DNA of 30,748 nucleotides from JANNAV01 sp031384695 (lineage in GTDB: Bacteria > Pseudomonadota > Alphaproteobacteria > Rhodobacterales > Rhodobacteraceae). Below the pieces are notes generated by a model, which made no database searches, had not been told where the DNA came from, and saw nothing but the letters and a program-made list of their open reading frames with translations. This document shows positions 24,148 to 30,748 of this stretch, one piece after another. A program made the translations under genes and the position numbers. Numbering within the stretch: position 1 is the first letter of the stretch; each line of letters starts with the position of its first letter. The stretch spans positions 1-30,748 of the forward strand of contig JANNAV010000291.1 of assembly GCA_031384695.1 (NCBI GenBank), given 5' to 3'.

Positions 24148-26747
24148 ACAGCGGCGGCCTCCGAACGGCAGGCAAGGGGGGGCCGATCCGGGCGCTTCTT
24201 CTGGCGCTGGCGTTGCTCGCGGCCCAGACCTTGCCGCTTGTCGCCCAAAGCACCGGCGAAAACCCGGTCCGTCAGGTTGATCCTTCGGGCGCCTTGCTGC
24301 CGCGTGACAGCAGCCTTGCGGATACGGGCGCGCCTCTGGCCCCTGTAAGCGGCGGCGTTCAGGCACCGCCAACCGCCGCAGGCACCGCCAGCACGCTCGA
24401 TTATGCGGCATGGGAACTGGTGGCAAACCGCGCCGAAAAGAAGATCTTCGATACCACCACCATCTCCCCCGCGCTGGATGACCTGCGCGCGCAACTGGTC
24501 GATTGGCGTCAGGCCCTGCTTGGCGCGCAAAGCGCCAATTCGGCGCGCATCGCCACCCTGCGCGAACAGATCGCCGCCCTCGGCCCCGCCCCCGCCGACG
24601 GTCAGCTTGATGCGGTCGAGATCGCGAAACGCCGCGCCGAACTCACCGACCAACTGGTGCGCCTGCAAGCCCCCGGCATAGCTGCGGAAGAGGCCTACCG
24701 CCGCGCCGATGGCCTGATCCGCGAGATCGACCGCGTGCAGCGCGAACGTCAGGCCGACCGCCTGATGCAGCTTTGGCCAATGCCGATCAACCCCGCCAAT
24801 TGGCCCGCCGCCGGGCGTGCGCTGCTGCAAACCGCAGGCACACTCTGGTCTGAAACCACCACCCTGTGGCACAGCCCGAAGGCCCGCTCCGAACTGGGCG
24901 ACAGCCTGCCAGTGGTGGTGGCAATGCTGCTGCTGAGCCTCGCGATCCTTGCGCGGGGGCGGCACTGGACCCAGCGCGCGATCCTGAAACTGCAAAACCG
25001 CGCACCGGCGCGCAGCCGCAGCCTCTGGGCGTTTCTGGCCTCGCTCGACCAGATCATCGTGCCGACACTCGGGGTGATCCTGCTTGCGATAGGCCTTGGC
25101 GCTACCGGCATGCTGGGCAGCCTGGGGCAGGTGCTGGCAGGCTGCCTGCCCGGCGCGGGCTTTACCCTCTTTGCCGCCGTTTGGCTGGGGGGGCGGGTGT
25201 TCCCGCCCGATGCCGATGCCCCCGTGCCGCTGCAACTTGCCCCCGAACAGCGCGCCGAAGGGCGCTTCCTTGCCACAGCCACCGGCCTGATCCTCGGCGT
25301 CGAAACCCTGCGCGACGCCGCCATGACCCAGTTGCAATCCGGCGAGGCCGCAGCCGCCGTCCTGATCTTTCCAATTCTGCTGGCAACCGGGCTGGTGCTG
25401 ATCCGCATCGGCTCGCTCATGCAATCGCATGTCAGCCAACAGTCCGTGGCCGACGAGGGGCTGAACTATGCAACCCGCCTTGTCGCCTTCCTGTCACGCG
25501 GGGTCTTGGTGGTGGGGGTAATCGGGCCCGCGCTGGCCGCGGTTGGCTATGTGTCCGCCGGGGCCGCAATCGTGCTGCCCGCGATCTGGTCGATCGGGCT
25601 GTTCGGGCTTTTGTCGGTGCTACAGCAACTGGTCAGCGATCTTTACACCCTCATCGCTCGCCATGACAACAAAGCCGGCAAAGAGCCGCTGATCCCGGTG
25701 CTGATCGGCTTTTCCCTCACCCTTGCCACCCTGCCGCTCTTCGCCCTGATCTGGGGCGCGCGGCTGGCCGATATCACCGAGTTGTGGTCGCAGTTCCGCG
25801 AAGGGGTGCAACTGGGCGATACCCGGATATCGCCGTCGGTGTTCCTGTTTTTCGCGCTGGTCTTTGCTATCGGCTACATGCTGACGCGGCTGTTTCAGGG
25901 GGCGCTGAAAACCTCGATCCTGCCGCGAACTGCGCTTGATCAGGGCGGCCAGAACGCCATCGTCTCGGGCGTGGGCTATGCCGGGATTTTTCTGGCCGGC
26001 CTCATCGCCATCAACTCTGCCGGGATAGACCTGTCGGGCCTTGCCATCGTCGCGGGTGCCCTGTCACTCGGCATCGGCTTTGGTCTGCAAACCATCGTGT
26101 CGAACTTTGTGTCGGGCATCATCTTGCTGATCGAGCGCCCGGTCTCCGAGGGCGACTGGATCGAGGTCGGTAACGTGCAGGGGATCGTGAAATCAATCTC
26201 CGTACGCTCTACCCGCATTCAAACCTTTGATCGCTCCGATGTCATCGTGCCCAACCAGGATCTGATCGTCGGCCGCGTCACCAACTGGACACGCTTTAAC
26301 CTGACAGGCCGCCTGATCGTGCCGGTGGCGGTGGCGCTCACCTCCGACAGCCGCAAGGTCGCGGCCATCCTGCAACAGATCGCCGAAGCCCAGCCGCTGG
26401 TAATCCTCACCTCAAACCCGCATGTGGCCCTGATGGGATTCGGGCTTGAGACAATGAATTTCGAGATCCGGGTGGTGTTGCGCGATGTGAATTTCCTCGT
26501 GCAGGTCCGCACCGAGATCAATCACCAGATCACCCGGGCTTTCGCCGAAAACGGCATCCTGCAATCCATCGCCCACCGCGATTATCTGCAATACCTAGCG
26601 GCCCTCGCCACCCAGAAAGCAGCACTCCCCGCAGCCGCGCAACCCGGCCCGGCGATCAATCCGATACCGCCCGCGCCAGACACCAAATCCTCCCCCAAAC
26701 CCCGCGCCCGCCGCGCGCCCGCCAAGGAGCCTGCCCGTGACCACTGA
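24144..26747 (+). CDS. Large mechanosensitive channel (DUF3772-MscS family)
   Basis: An 867-residue protein of the large periplasmic-domain MscS group. A signal peptide (about residues 15-35, ALLLALALLAAQTLPLVAQ) is followed by a periplasmic, coiled, DUF3772-like region (about 85-200). Some eight to ten membrane helices follow from about residue 250. The MscS domain (about 600-800) contains SGLAIVAGALSLGIGFGLQTIVSNF, the pore helix, then GIILLIERPVSEGDWIEVG and SDVIVPNQDLIVGRVTNWT. It releases solutes on hypo-osmotic shock. The last 60 residues are proline/alanine/lysine-rich (PPAPDTKSSPKPRARRAPAKEP) and probably unstructured. It overlaps cysK by four bases and alaX by 11, so the three genes form one operon. 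Confidence 0.92.
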   Translation: MNSGGLRTAGKGGPIRALLLALALLAAQTLPLVAQSTGENPVRQVDPSGALLPRDSSLADTGAPLAPVSGGVQAPPTAAGTASTLDYAAWELVANRAEKKIFDTTTISPALDDLRAQLVDWRQALLGAQSANSARIATLREQIAALGPAPADGQLDAVEIAKRRAELTDQLVRLQAPGIAAEEAYRRADGLIREIDRVQRERQADRLMQLWPMPINPANWPAAGRALLQTAGTLWSETTTLWHSPKARSELGDSLPVVVAMLLLSLAILARGRHWTQRAILKLQNRAPARSRSLWAFLASLDQIIVPTLGVILLAIGLGATGMLGSLGQVLAGCLPGAGFTLFAAVWLGGRVFPPDADAPVPLQLAPEQRAEGRFLATATGLILGVETLRDAAMTQLQSGEAAAAVLIFPILLATGLVLIRIGSLMQSHVSQQSVADEGLNYATRLVAFLSRGVLVVGVIGPALAAVGYVSAGAAIVLPAIWSIGLFGLLSVLQQLVSDLYTLIARHDNKAGKEPLIPVLIGFSLTLATLPLFALIWGARLADITELWSQFREGVQLGDTRISPSVFLFFALVFAIGYMLTRLFQGALKTSILPRTALDQGGQNAIVSGVGYAGIFLAGLIAINSAGIDLSGLAIVAGALSLGIGFGLQTIVSNFVSGIILLIERPVSEGDWIEVGNVQGIVKSISVRSTRIQTFDRSDVIVPNQDLIVGRVTNWTRFNLTGRLIVPVAVALTSDSRKVAAILQQIAEAQPLVILTSNPHVALMGFGLETMNFEIRVVLRDVNFLVQVRTEINHQITRAFAENGILQSIAHRDYLQYLAALATQKAALPAAAQPGPAINPIPPAPDTKSSPKPRARRAPAKEPARDH

Positions 26748-27459
26748 GTTGCTGTTTCGCCACGACAGCTATCTGCGCGAAGCCGCTGCCCGCGTGCTGG
26801 CCCACACGCCCGAAGGCGGCATCATCATCGACCAAAGCGTGTTCTACGCGACCTCCGGCGGCCAACCGGGCGACAGCGGTTTGCTGATCTGGAATGGCGG
26901 GCGCATCAGGATCGCCACCGCCGTCAAGGTCGAAGGCGGCTTCATCGCCCTTGTCCCCGCCGAGCCGCTGTCGCTGCCACCAGTTGGCGCAACCATCACT
27001 CAGCTTCTCGATTGGGACCGCCGCCACCGCCACATGCGCATGCATACAGCATTGCATCTGCTCTCCGTCGCTATCCCTTTGCCGGTCACTGGCGGCCAGA
27101 TCGGTGCCGCGCGTGGCCGCCTCGATTTCGACATGCCCGAAGCGCCGCGCGACATCGCGGCGATAGATGCGGCGGTCAACGCCCTGATCGGCCGCGATCT
27201 TCTGGTCAGCGACAGCTGGATCACAGACCAAGACCTGCAAAACAACCCCGGCCTGGTGAAAACCTTGTCGGTGCAACCCCCCGTCGGGCAGGGCCGCGTC
27301 AGGCTGGTCCGGATCGGCGAAGGCGCAACCCAGATCGACCTGCAACCCTGCGGCGGCACCCATGTTGCGCGCACCGCCGAAATCGGCCGGGTCGAGATCG
27401 GCAAGATCGAGAAGAAAGGCCGCCAAAACCGCCGCGTAACCCTCACCCTGACCGATTAA
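26737..27459 (+). CDS. alaX: Alanyl-tRNA editing protein AlaX
   Basis: A 240-residue free-standing homologue of the AlaRS editing domain, which hydrolyses Ser- (or Gly-) tRNA(Ala) made by mistake. The zinc ligands are present: H103 and H107 (HTALHLL), C205 and H209 (QPCGGTHVA). The N-terminal block IIIDQSVFYATSGGQPGDSG matches the family, with Ala in place of the usual Pro after FY. It starts at GTG 26737, inside the end of the channel gene, with AAGGAG seven bases upstream. It has only the short AlaX length, lacking the C-Ala domain. Its presence downstream of cysK is notable because both touch amino-acid quality and supply, but a functional link is only inference. Confidence 0.93.
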   Translation: MTTELLFRHDSYLREAAARVLAHTPEGGIIIDQSVFYATSGGQPGDSGLLIWNGGRIRIATAVKVEGGFIALVPAEPLSLPPVGATITQLLDWDRRHRHMRMHTALHLLSVAIPLPVTGGQIGAARGRLDFDMPEAPRDIAAIDAAVNALIGRDLLVSDSWITDQDLQNNPGLVKTLSVQPPVGQGRVRLVRIGEGATQIDLQPCGGTHVARTAEIGRVEIGKIEKKGRQNRRVTLTLTD

Positions 27460-27855
27460 AGCCGTCGCCTTCGATGGCATTCACGGCGCGACTCCGCACC
27501 CCGAACGCGTTTGCAAGAACGGTCGCTGGCACCGGGGAACAGAGTGACCGGGACCGAAGGCCACACAGTCCAGAACGCCATGCAGCTCGACAGAACCACA
27601 ATGACGCCGCTCGAGACAATTCGCCTAAAATTGTCCCGTCCGCCGTTCTTCTCTGCCCCAATATCCCACGGGGGTGCGGGGGTGTGAAACCCGCGCTCTT
27701 TGACAGAGGGTGCGGTGGTATGAAACCCCGGCTGCAAACCGCGGCCCGGAAACGCTCGGCCCCCCGTCGCGCTCCAGCAATCAAACCCACTGGTCAAACA
27801 CCACTCAAGCCGCGCCGGGGTCAAACCCCACCCCCCGGTTTTCACAATCAAACCC
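27460..27855. other. Intergenic region with short repeats, no gene
   Basis: No credible gene lies in these ~400 bp. It holds three small structures. A perfect 7 bp inverted repeat GACAATT...AATTGTC lies at 27615-27635. A copy of the intergenic motif also seen inside the GTA cluster lies at 27646-27667. A 21 bp direct repeat lies at 27672-27692 and 27708-27728 (GGGTGCGG-GGT-TGAAACCC, two mismatches, 36 bp period). GTCAAACCCCACC-like fragments continue to about 27840. Confidence 0.6.
27672..27728 (+). repeat. Two-copy direct repeat, 36 bp period
   Basis: Two 21 bp copies (27672-27692 and 27708-27728) differ at two positions, both built on GGGTGCGG, GGT and TGAAACCC. The function is unknown. 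Confidence 0.75.
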
Positions 27856-27884
27856 TTGAACCCGTCCGCAATACCAAGTTAAAC
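27856..27884 (+). promoter_or_regulatory. Promoter of tRNA-Ser
   Basis: TTGAAC (27856-27861) and TTAAAC (27879-27884) are spaced by exactly 17 bp and end 10 bp before the mature tRNA 5' end, a normal stable-RNA arrangement. Confidence 0.7.
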
Positions 27885-27894
27885 ACGGCGCAAC

Positions 27895-27984
27895 GGACAG
27901 GTGGCCGAGTGGTCGAAGGCGCACGCCTGGAAAGTGTGTAGGCGGGGAACCGTCTCGAGGGTTCGAATCCCTCTCTGTCCGCCA
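27895..27984 (+). tRNA. tRNA-Ser (anticodon GGA)
   Basis: A 90-base class II tRNA. The acceptor GGACAGG pairs with TCTGTCC, with discriminator G and an encoded CCA end. The D-arm is GCCGAGTGGTCGAAGGC. The anticodon stem CACGC/GTGTG encloses the loop CTGGAAA, so the anticodon is GGA (27929-27931), reading UCC and UCU. A long variable arm (about TAGGCGGGGAACCGTCT) and the T-loop GTTCGAATC are present. It has its own promoter and terminator. Confidence 0.97.
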
Positions 27985-28010
27985 CTTGCCCTAGCGAAAG
28001 CGTTCTCCCG

Positions 28011-28032
28011 ATCCGGCTGTGGCCGGATTTTT
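28011..28032 (+). terminator. Intrinsic terminator of tRNA-Ser
   Basis: ATCCGGC-TGTG-GCCGGAT is a perfect 7 bp stem with a four-base loop and continues into five T residues, 26 bp after the tRNA CCA. Confidence 0.85.
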
Positions 28033-28259
28033 CCGTTGTTTTCGGGGGTTATGCGGGAAGGGCTGTGAACGGGCCTTGCTGCCCGCAAGGCCAGAAGCGG
28101 TCTCTCAAGGCCGGCATTCTCCAGAGCCGTCAACTTGACCGCTTTTGGTTCAGATTCGCAATCGTATGTTTCTATTCAATAATTCGTCGATACCGAACAG
28201 TTTCTGCACTGAGTTCCGTTTGGCCTTTACTGCGACTGCGGTCGAACTGCATCAAGCTA

Positions 28260-29123
28260 CTATTCGCCGACAGCCACAAATGACAAGGCACCTGCTGCCT
28301 CCCAATCCGCATAGCAACGTCCGTCGTTGAGCTTCCAAAGTATACGTCCGTTCGCGCTGGCCCCGATCACAGTCGCAGCCGCCGCCGAAGCCGATGTGAA
28401 GCTGTAGTCACTTGCGAAGATCAGTGATCCGGCATCCTCTTGAAGAACGCCCGATTTCTGTAGTGTGTCACGCAACGCGAGAGTGCCCTTCGGGATGGTC
28501 GGCGTCGTGCGTGCGCGTGCCTTAGAACCAGCTTTGACAACAAAGTCGCCCGACTGCGCGATCGTCATTTCTGCACTGAAGCCCTCACCCCTAAAAAAGA
28601 AGATCGGGCTTGGATCGACTGGAGTCGGCTGCTTTTGTTCTGATGGCTCGGTCAGTCGACCGCGCATCTCGCGGAACAGGTCCCAGCCCAGCGCGCCCAC
28701 CAGCGTCTTCGTCTGGTCTACAAATTCCTCCATCGCCGCCCTGTCGGGCAGCGGCAGTTTACCTGCGTCTTCAGAGGGACGCTTGCTGTTGGGAACGAGC
28801 CATCGTGGATTGCTTCCCACCGCCCTAATCAGGCATGCCTCAACATAGCGCGCGTGGCTTTTCGTCAGGTTCTCATCCTTGCTGATGAGCACCACGGTAT
28901 CGGTCCAGAAGCCCTTCGGATCTCGTCCAGCGTCACTTGAGCTGTGGGTGTAAAGTCGCGCACCGATACCTTCTGATTCACCGATATAGGCAATCAGCCG
29001 GTCTGGGTCATTCTCGTCAGTTCCAATAAGAAGGTACACACCCGGACGCTCAATTTCTGGGAACGCCTCCCTAACGCGTCGAAGTTGATTTCGTCGAAAA
29101 GCGATTGCTTGAATTGTGGACAT
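28260..29123 (-). CDS. GIY-YIG nuclease-like protein with DUF4357 C-terminus
   Basis: A 287-residue protein. The GIY-YIG core lies at about residues 26-115: GVY (28-30) and YIG (46-48), the conserved arginine R56 in GESEGIGARLYTH, the metal-binding glutamate E95 (ARYVEACLIRAV) and N112 in LVPNSKRPS. A linker (about 120-175) joins a C-terminal DUF4357-like domain (about 190-275) with FVVKAGSKARA, LIFASDYSFTSASAAAATVIGASANGRILWK. Such proteins occur in accessory DNA and have no settled function; nicking or binding of DNA is plausible. Base composition is lower in GC than the core genes, and the gene lies between a tRNA and an IS, which suggests acquisition. The ATG has no clear ribosome site. 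Confidence 0.85.
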   Translation of the reverse strand: MSTIQAIAFRRNQLRRVREAFPEIERPGVYLLIGTDENDPDRLIAYIGESEGIGARLYTHSSSDAGRDPKGFWTDTVVLISKDENLTKSHARYVEACLIRAVGSNPRWLVPNSKRPSEDAGKLPLPDRAAMEEFVDQTKTLVGALGWDLFREMRGRLTEPSEQKQPTPVDPSPIFFFRGEGFSAEMTIAQSGDFVVKAGSKARARTTPTIPKGTLALRDTLQKSGVLQEDAGSLIFASDYSFTSASAAAATVIGASANGRILWKLNDGRCYADWEAAGALSFVAVGE

Positions 29124-29237
29124 GGATATTTGAGCGACACGGATCCCGTTTGGGTCGCCATCAAGAAGGAAAATATTGATCTAACGAGGCTTCAACTCGA
29201 ACAACTCCTGTCCTGCAGAATTGCGTGACGTGGCGCG

Positions 29238-29332
29238 TCATTTTCCAACATTCACGTCTTCTCCCGGGCTATTGAGCTTGCGATAGGCTTCAGTTGAAAG
29301 CCAACCGGTCACAACTTTCTGAAAAGATCGGT
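29238..29332 (-). pseudogene. C-terminal fragment of an unknown gene, cut by the IS
   Basis: On the minus strand an open frame runs from the IS edge to a TGA at 29238-29240, with RSFQKVVTGWLSTEAYRKL in the middle. It looks like coding sequence (amphipathic helix) and may be the end of the small gene whose start lies on the other side of the IS at 30700. The joined product is not recognised. Confidence 0.4.
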
Positions 29333-29412
29333 TGAGCTACCCCCCGAGAATGGGACACTGACGGAAGCTACGATTTGATGTCTGCTGGTCTCCAACGAAC
29401 TGGAGAACAGAC

Positions 29413-29709
29413 ATGTCGAAACGCACAAACCACGATGCGGCTTTCAAGGCGCGAGTTGCGCTTGAGGCCTTGAAAGGCGAGCGGACGGTGTCGGAACTTG
29501 CGGCGGCTTATGGCGTCCATCCGACGATGATCCATCAGTGGAAGAAGTCGCTGCTGGAGGGTGCCGCAGGCATCTTCGAGCGGGGAGGCAAGGCTGCCTC
29601 CTCCGAAATCGACGAGGACACGGTTCGCGACCTTCATGCCAAGATTGGAGAGCTGGCGGTCGCCAACGATTTTTTGGCCAGAAAGCTCAAGCCATGGATC
29701 GGCAAATGA
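29413..29709 (+). CDS. IS3-family transposase OrfA
   Basis: A 98-residue helix-turn-helix protein (AAFKARVALEALKGERTVSELAAAYGVHPTMIHQWKKSLLEGA) followed by a leucine-rich coiled segment (VRDLHAKIGELAVANDFLARKL). It binds the IS ends. Codons for D-F-L near its end read GAT TTT TTG; the heptamer T TTT TTG (29670-29676) is a correctly phased -1 slippery site. A programmed slip would fuse 88 OrfA residues to the OrfB frame and give an OrfAB transposase of about 385 residues. Confidence 0.93.
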   Translation: MSKRTNHDAAFKARVALEALKGERTVSELAAAYGVHPTMIHQWKKSLLEGAAGIFERGGKAASSEIDEDTVRDLHAKIGELAVANDFLARKLKPWIGK

Positions 29710-30569
29710 GGCGTCAGATGATTGAGCCTGACCATCGTGAGCTGTCGATTGGCAGGCAGTGCCGTCTATTGTCGATCTCCAGATCGTCGTTTTATTACAG
29801 CCCTTTGGGCGAAACGGATACCAATCTCAGCCTGATGCTCAAGATCGACAAGCAGTTTCTGGACACGCCGTTCTACGGTGTGCGGCAGATGACGTGGCAT
29901 CTTCGTAACGAAGGCCAACCCGTGAATGAGAAGCGCATCCGGCGGCTGATGCGCTTGATGGGGCTGATGCCGATCTATCAGGCACCCAACACCAGCGCGC
30001 CCGCGAAGGGGCACAAAACCTACCCCTATCTGCTGCGGGGGCTGCGGGTGGATCGCCCCAACCAGGTCTGGTGCGCCGACATCACCTACATTCCGATGCG
30101 ACGCGGGTTCCTTTATCTGGTGGCCGTCATGGACTGGCACACGCGCAAGGTGCTGGCATGGCGCATCTCCAACACCCAAGAGGCCGACGTCTGCGTCGAG
30201 GCGCTGAACGAGGCGATCCACCACTTCGGGCCGCCGGACATCATGAACACGGACCAAGGCTCGCAGTTCACATCGTTTGTGTGGACCGACCGGCTGAAAC
30301 GGGCGGGCTGCCGGATATCAATGGACGGCAAAGGGCGCTGCATCGACAACGTCTTCATCGAAAGGCTCTGGAGATCGCTGAAGTATGAGTGCGTCTACCT
30401 GCACGCCTGGGAGACCGGATCGCAGGCCAAGGCGGGCATCGAGCACTGGATGACTTTCTACAACCACCACCGCCCGCATTCATCGCTTGGCGGCACCCCG
30501 CCCGCAGTGTTCTATCGGCGCATCATCAACGCAACCCAACCCGATCAGCAGGTGCAAAAAGTAGCTTAA
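29694..30569 (+). CDS. IS3-family transposase OrfB (DDE integrase core)
   Basis: A 291-residue rve-type integrase. The DDE residues are D129 (VWCADITYIP), D187 (MNTDQGSQFTS) and E223 (DNVFIERLWRSLKYE). The helical N-terminal part (LSIGRQCRLLSISRSSFYY) and the C-terminal YNHHRPHSSLGGTPPAVFY are typical of IS3 OrfB. It overlaps the end of orfA in the -1 frame and is most likely made mainly as part of the OrfAB fusion. The ATG at 29694 would give free OrfB. Confidence 0.94.
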   Translation: MDRQMRRQMIEPDHRELSIGRQCRLLSISRSSFYYSPLGETDTNLSLMLKIDKQFLDTPFYGVRQMTWHLRNEGQPVNEKRIRRLMRLMGLMPIYQAPNTSAPAKGHKTYPYLLRGLRVDRPNQVWCADITYIPMRRGFLYLVAVMDWHTRKVLAWRISNTQEADVCVEALNEAIHHFGPPDIMNTDQGSQFTSFVWTDRLKRAGCRISMDGKGRCIDNVFIERLWRSLKYECVYLHAWETGSQAKAGIEHWMTFYNHHRPHSSLGGTPPAVFYRRIINATQPDQQVQKVA

Positions 30570-30608
30570 CTCACCGCCGAAACTGTCCAATCGATGGGGA
30601 GTAGCTCA

Positions 30609-30700
30609 CTTGAACGGCCTTCAGGCCCATCAGGATAGTCGGCCGTCTGGATACCAAAACGATATGCAAATACGCGCAGGCGCCGCGCCTTGCCTGTCAT
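30609..30700 (-). pseudogene. N-terminal fragment of a small gene, cut by the IS
   Basis: On the minus strand an ATG at 30700 follows AGGAG at suitable spacing and opens MTGKARRLRVFAYRFGIQTA, then DYPDGPEGRS, running into the IS end at 30608. About 30 codons of the gene remain. The protein is not recognised. The matching C-terminal part may be the fragment at 29238-29332. Confidence 0.55.
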
Positions 30701-30748
30701 CCGTCACTCCTGACTGGTTGCCGGTTTGCGATCAAGCCGATCGGTACG

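Larger units (their letters stand above)
29333..30608 (+). mobile_element. Intact IS3-family insertion sequence
   Basis: A 1276 bp element with imperfect terminal inverted repeats: TGAGCTACCCCCCGAG at 29333 and, on the other strand, TGAGCTACTCCCCATC at 30608. Inside are orfA and orfB in -1 phase. No 3-4 bp target duplication is visible (CGGT on the left, CTTG on the right). Confidence 0.88.

Noticed and set aside
27615..27635. Inverted repeat GACAATT/AATTGTC as a terminator for alaX
   Set aside because: The stem is AT-rich and only 7 bp, no U-run follows, and it lies about 155 bp after the stop.
27879..28133. Minus-strand 84-residue frame across the tRNA, with RGIRTLETVPRLHTFQACAFDHSATCP
   Set aside because: It is the antisense of tRNA-Ser, a well-known false gene prediction pattern.

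Overview
The window looks like a chromosomal segment of a Rhodobacterales (Roseobacter/Rhodobacter-type) alphaproteobacterium. Most of the DNA is GC-rich. It carries a full gene transfer agent (GTA) structural cluster of the RcGTA type, an Alphaproteobacteria-style fabF-mltG pair, a perfect CtrA-type site and a short intergenic sequence that I recall as common in Rhodobacteraceae. Everything below comes from reading the sequence; no database search was run.

Layout. (1) 1-722: nested insertion-sequence scars. An IS3-family orfA relic lies inside a frameshifted IS5-family transposase relic. (2) 754-14751, minus strand: the GTA cluster in canonical order, orfg1 (small terminase), g2 (large terminase), g3 (portal), g3.5, g4 (protease), g5 (capsid), g6-g9 (connector, tail terminator, tail tube), g10 and g10.1 (tail assembly chaperones), g11 (tape measure), g12-g14 (distal tail, hub, peptidase) and g15 (baseplate/host-specificity 'megatron'). 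All frames are open and most genes are joined by 1-4 bp overlaps. (3) 14752-14997: GTA leader, with an intrinsic terminator for mltG and a TTAA-N7-TTAA CtrA-type box. (4) 14998-17450, minus: mltG and fabF. (5) 17690-22974, plus: a tetR-MFP-RND efflux operon with a promoter/operator palindrome and a tandem-repeat leader. (6) 23056-27459, plus: an overlapping operon of cysK, a large DUF3772/MscS channel and an AlaX editing protein. (7) 27460-28032: an intergenic region with repeats, then tRNA-Ser(GGA) with its own promoter and terminator. (8) 28260-30748: a lower-GC accessory patch with a GIY-YIG/DUF4357 protein and an intact IS3-family element that appears to split a small gene.

How the genes work together. 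The GTA genes build a small siphovirus-like particle that packages random host DNA. Regulators and lysis/adhesion genes known from R. capsulatus (gafA, ghsAB, holin/endolysin) are not in this window. The particle genes are separated from the housekeeping fabF-mltG transcript by a terminator, so they need their own promoter. Two internal hairpins (after g5 and after g8) could adjust the dose of capsid relative to tail proteins.

The most noteworthy signals are these: the GC collapse inside g15, which still encodes an intact protein; the CtrA-type box upstream of the GTA; the hairpins inside the GTA operon; the promoter-operator-repeat leader of the efflux operon; a -1 slippery heptamer in the IS3 element; and the IS-split small gene. 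I did not find a convincing wholly new system.
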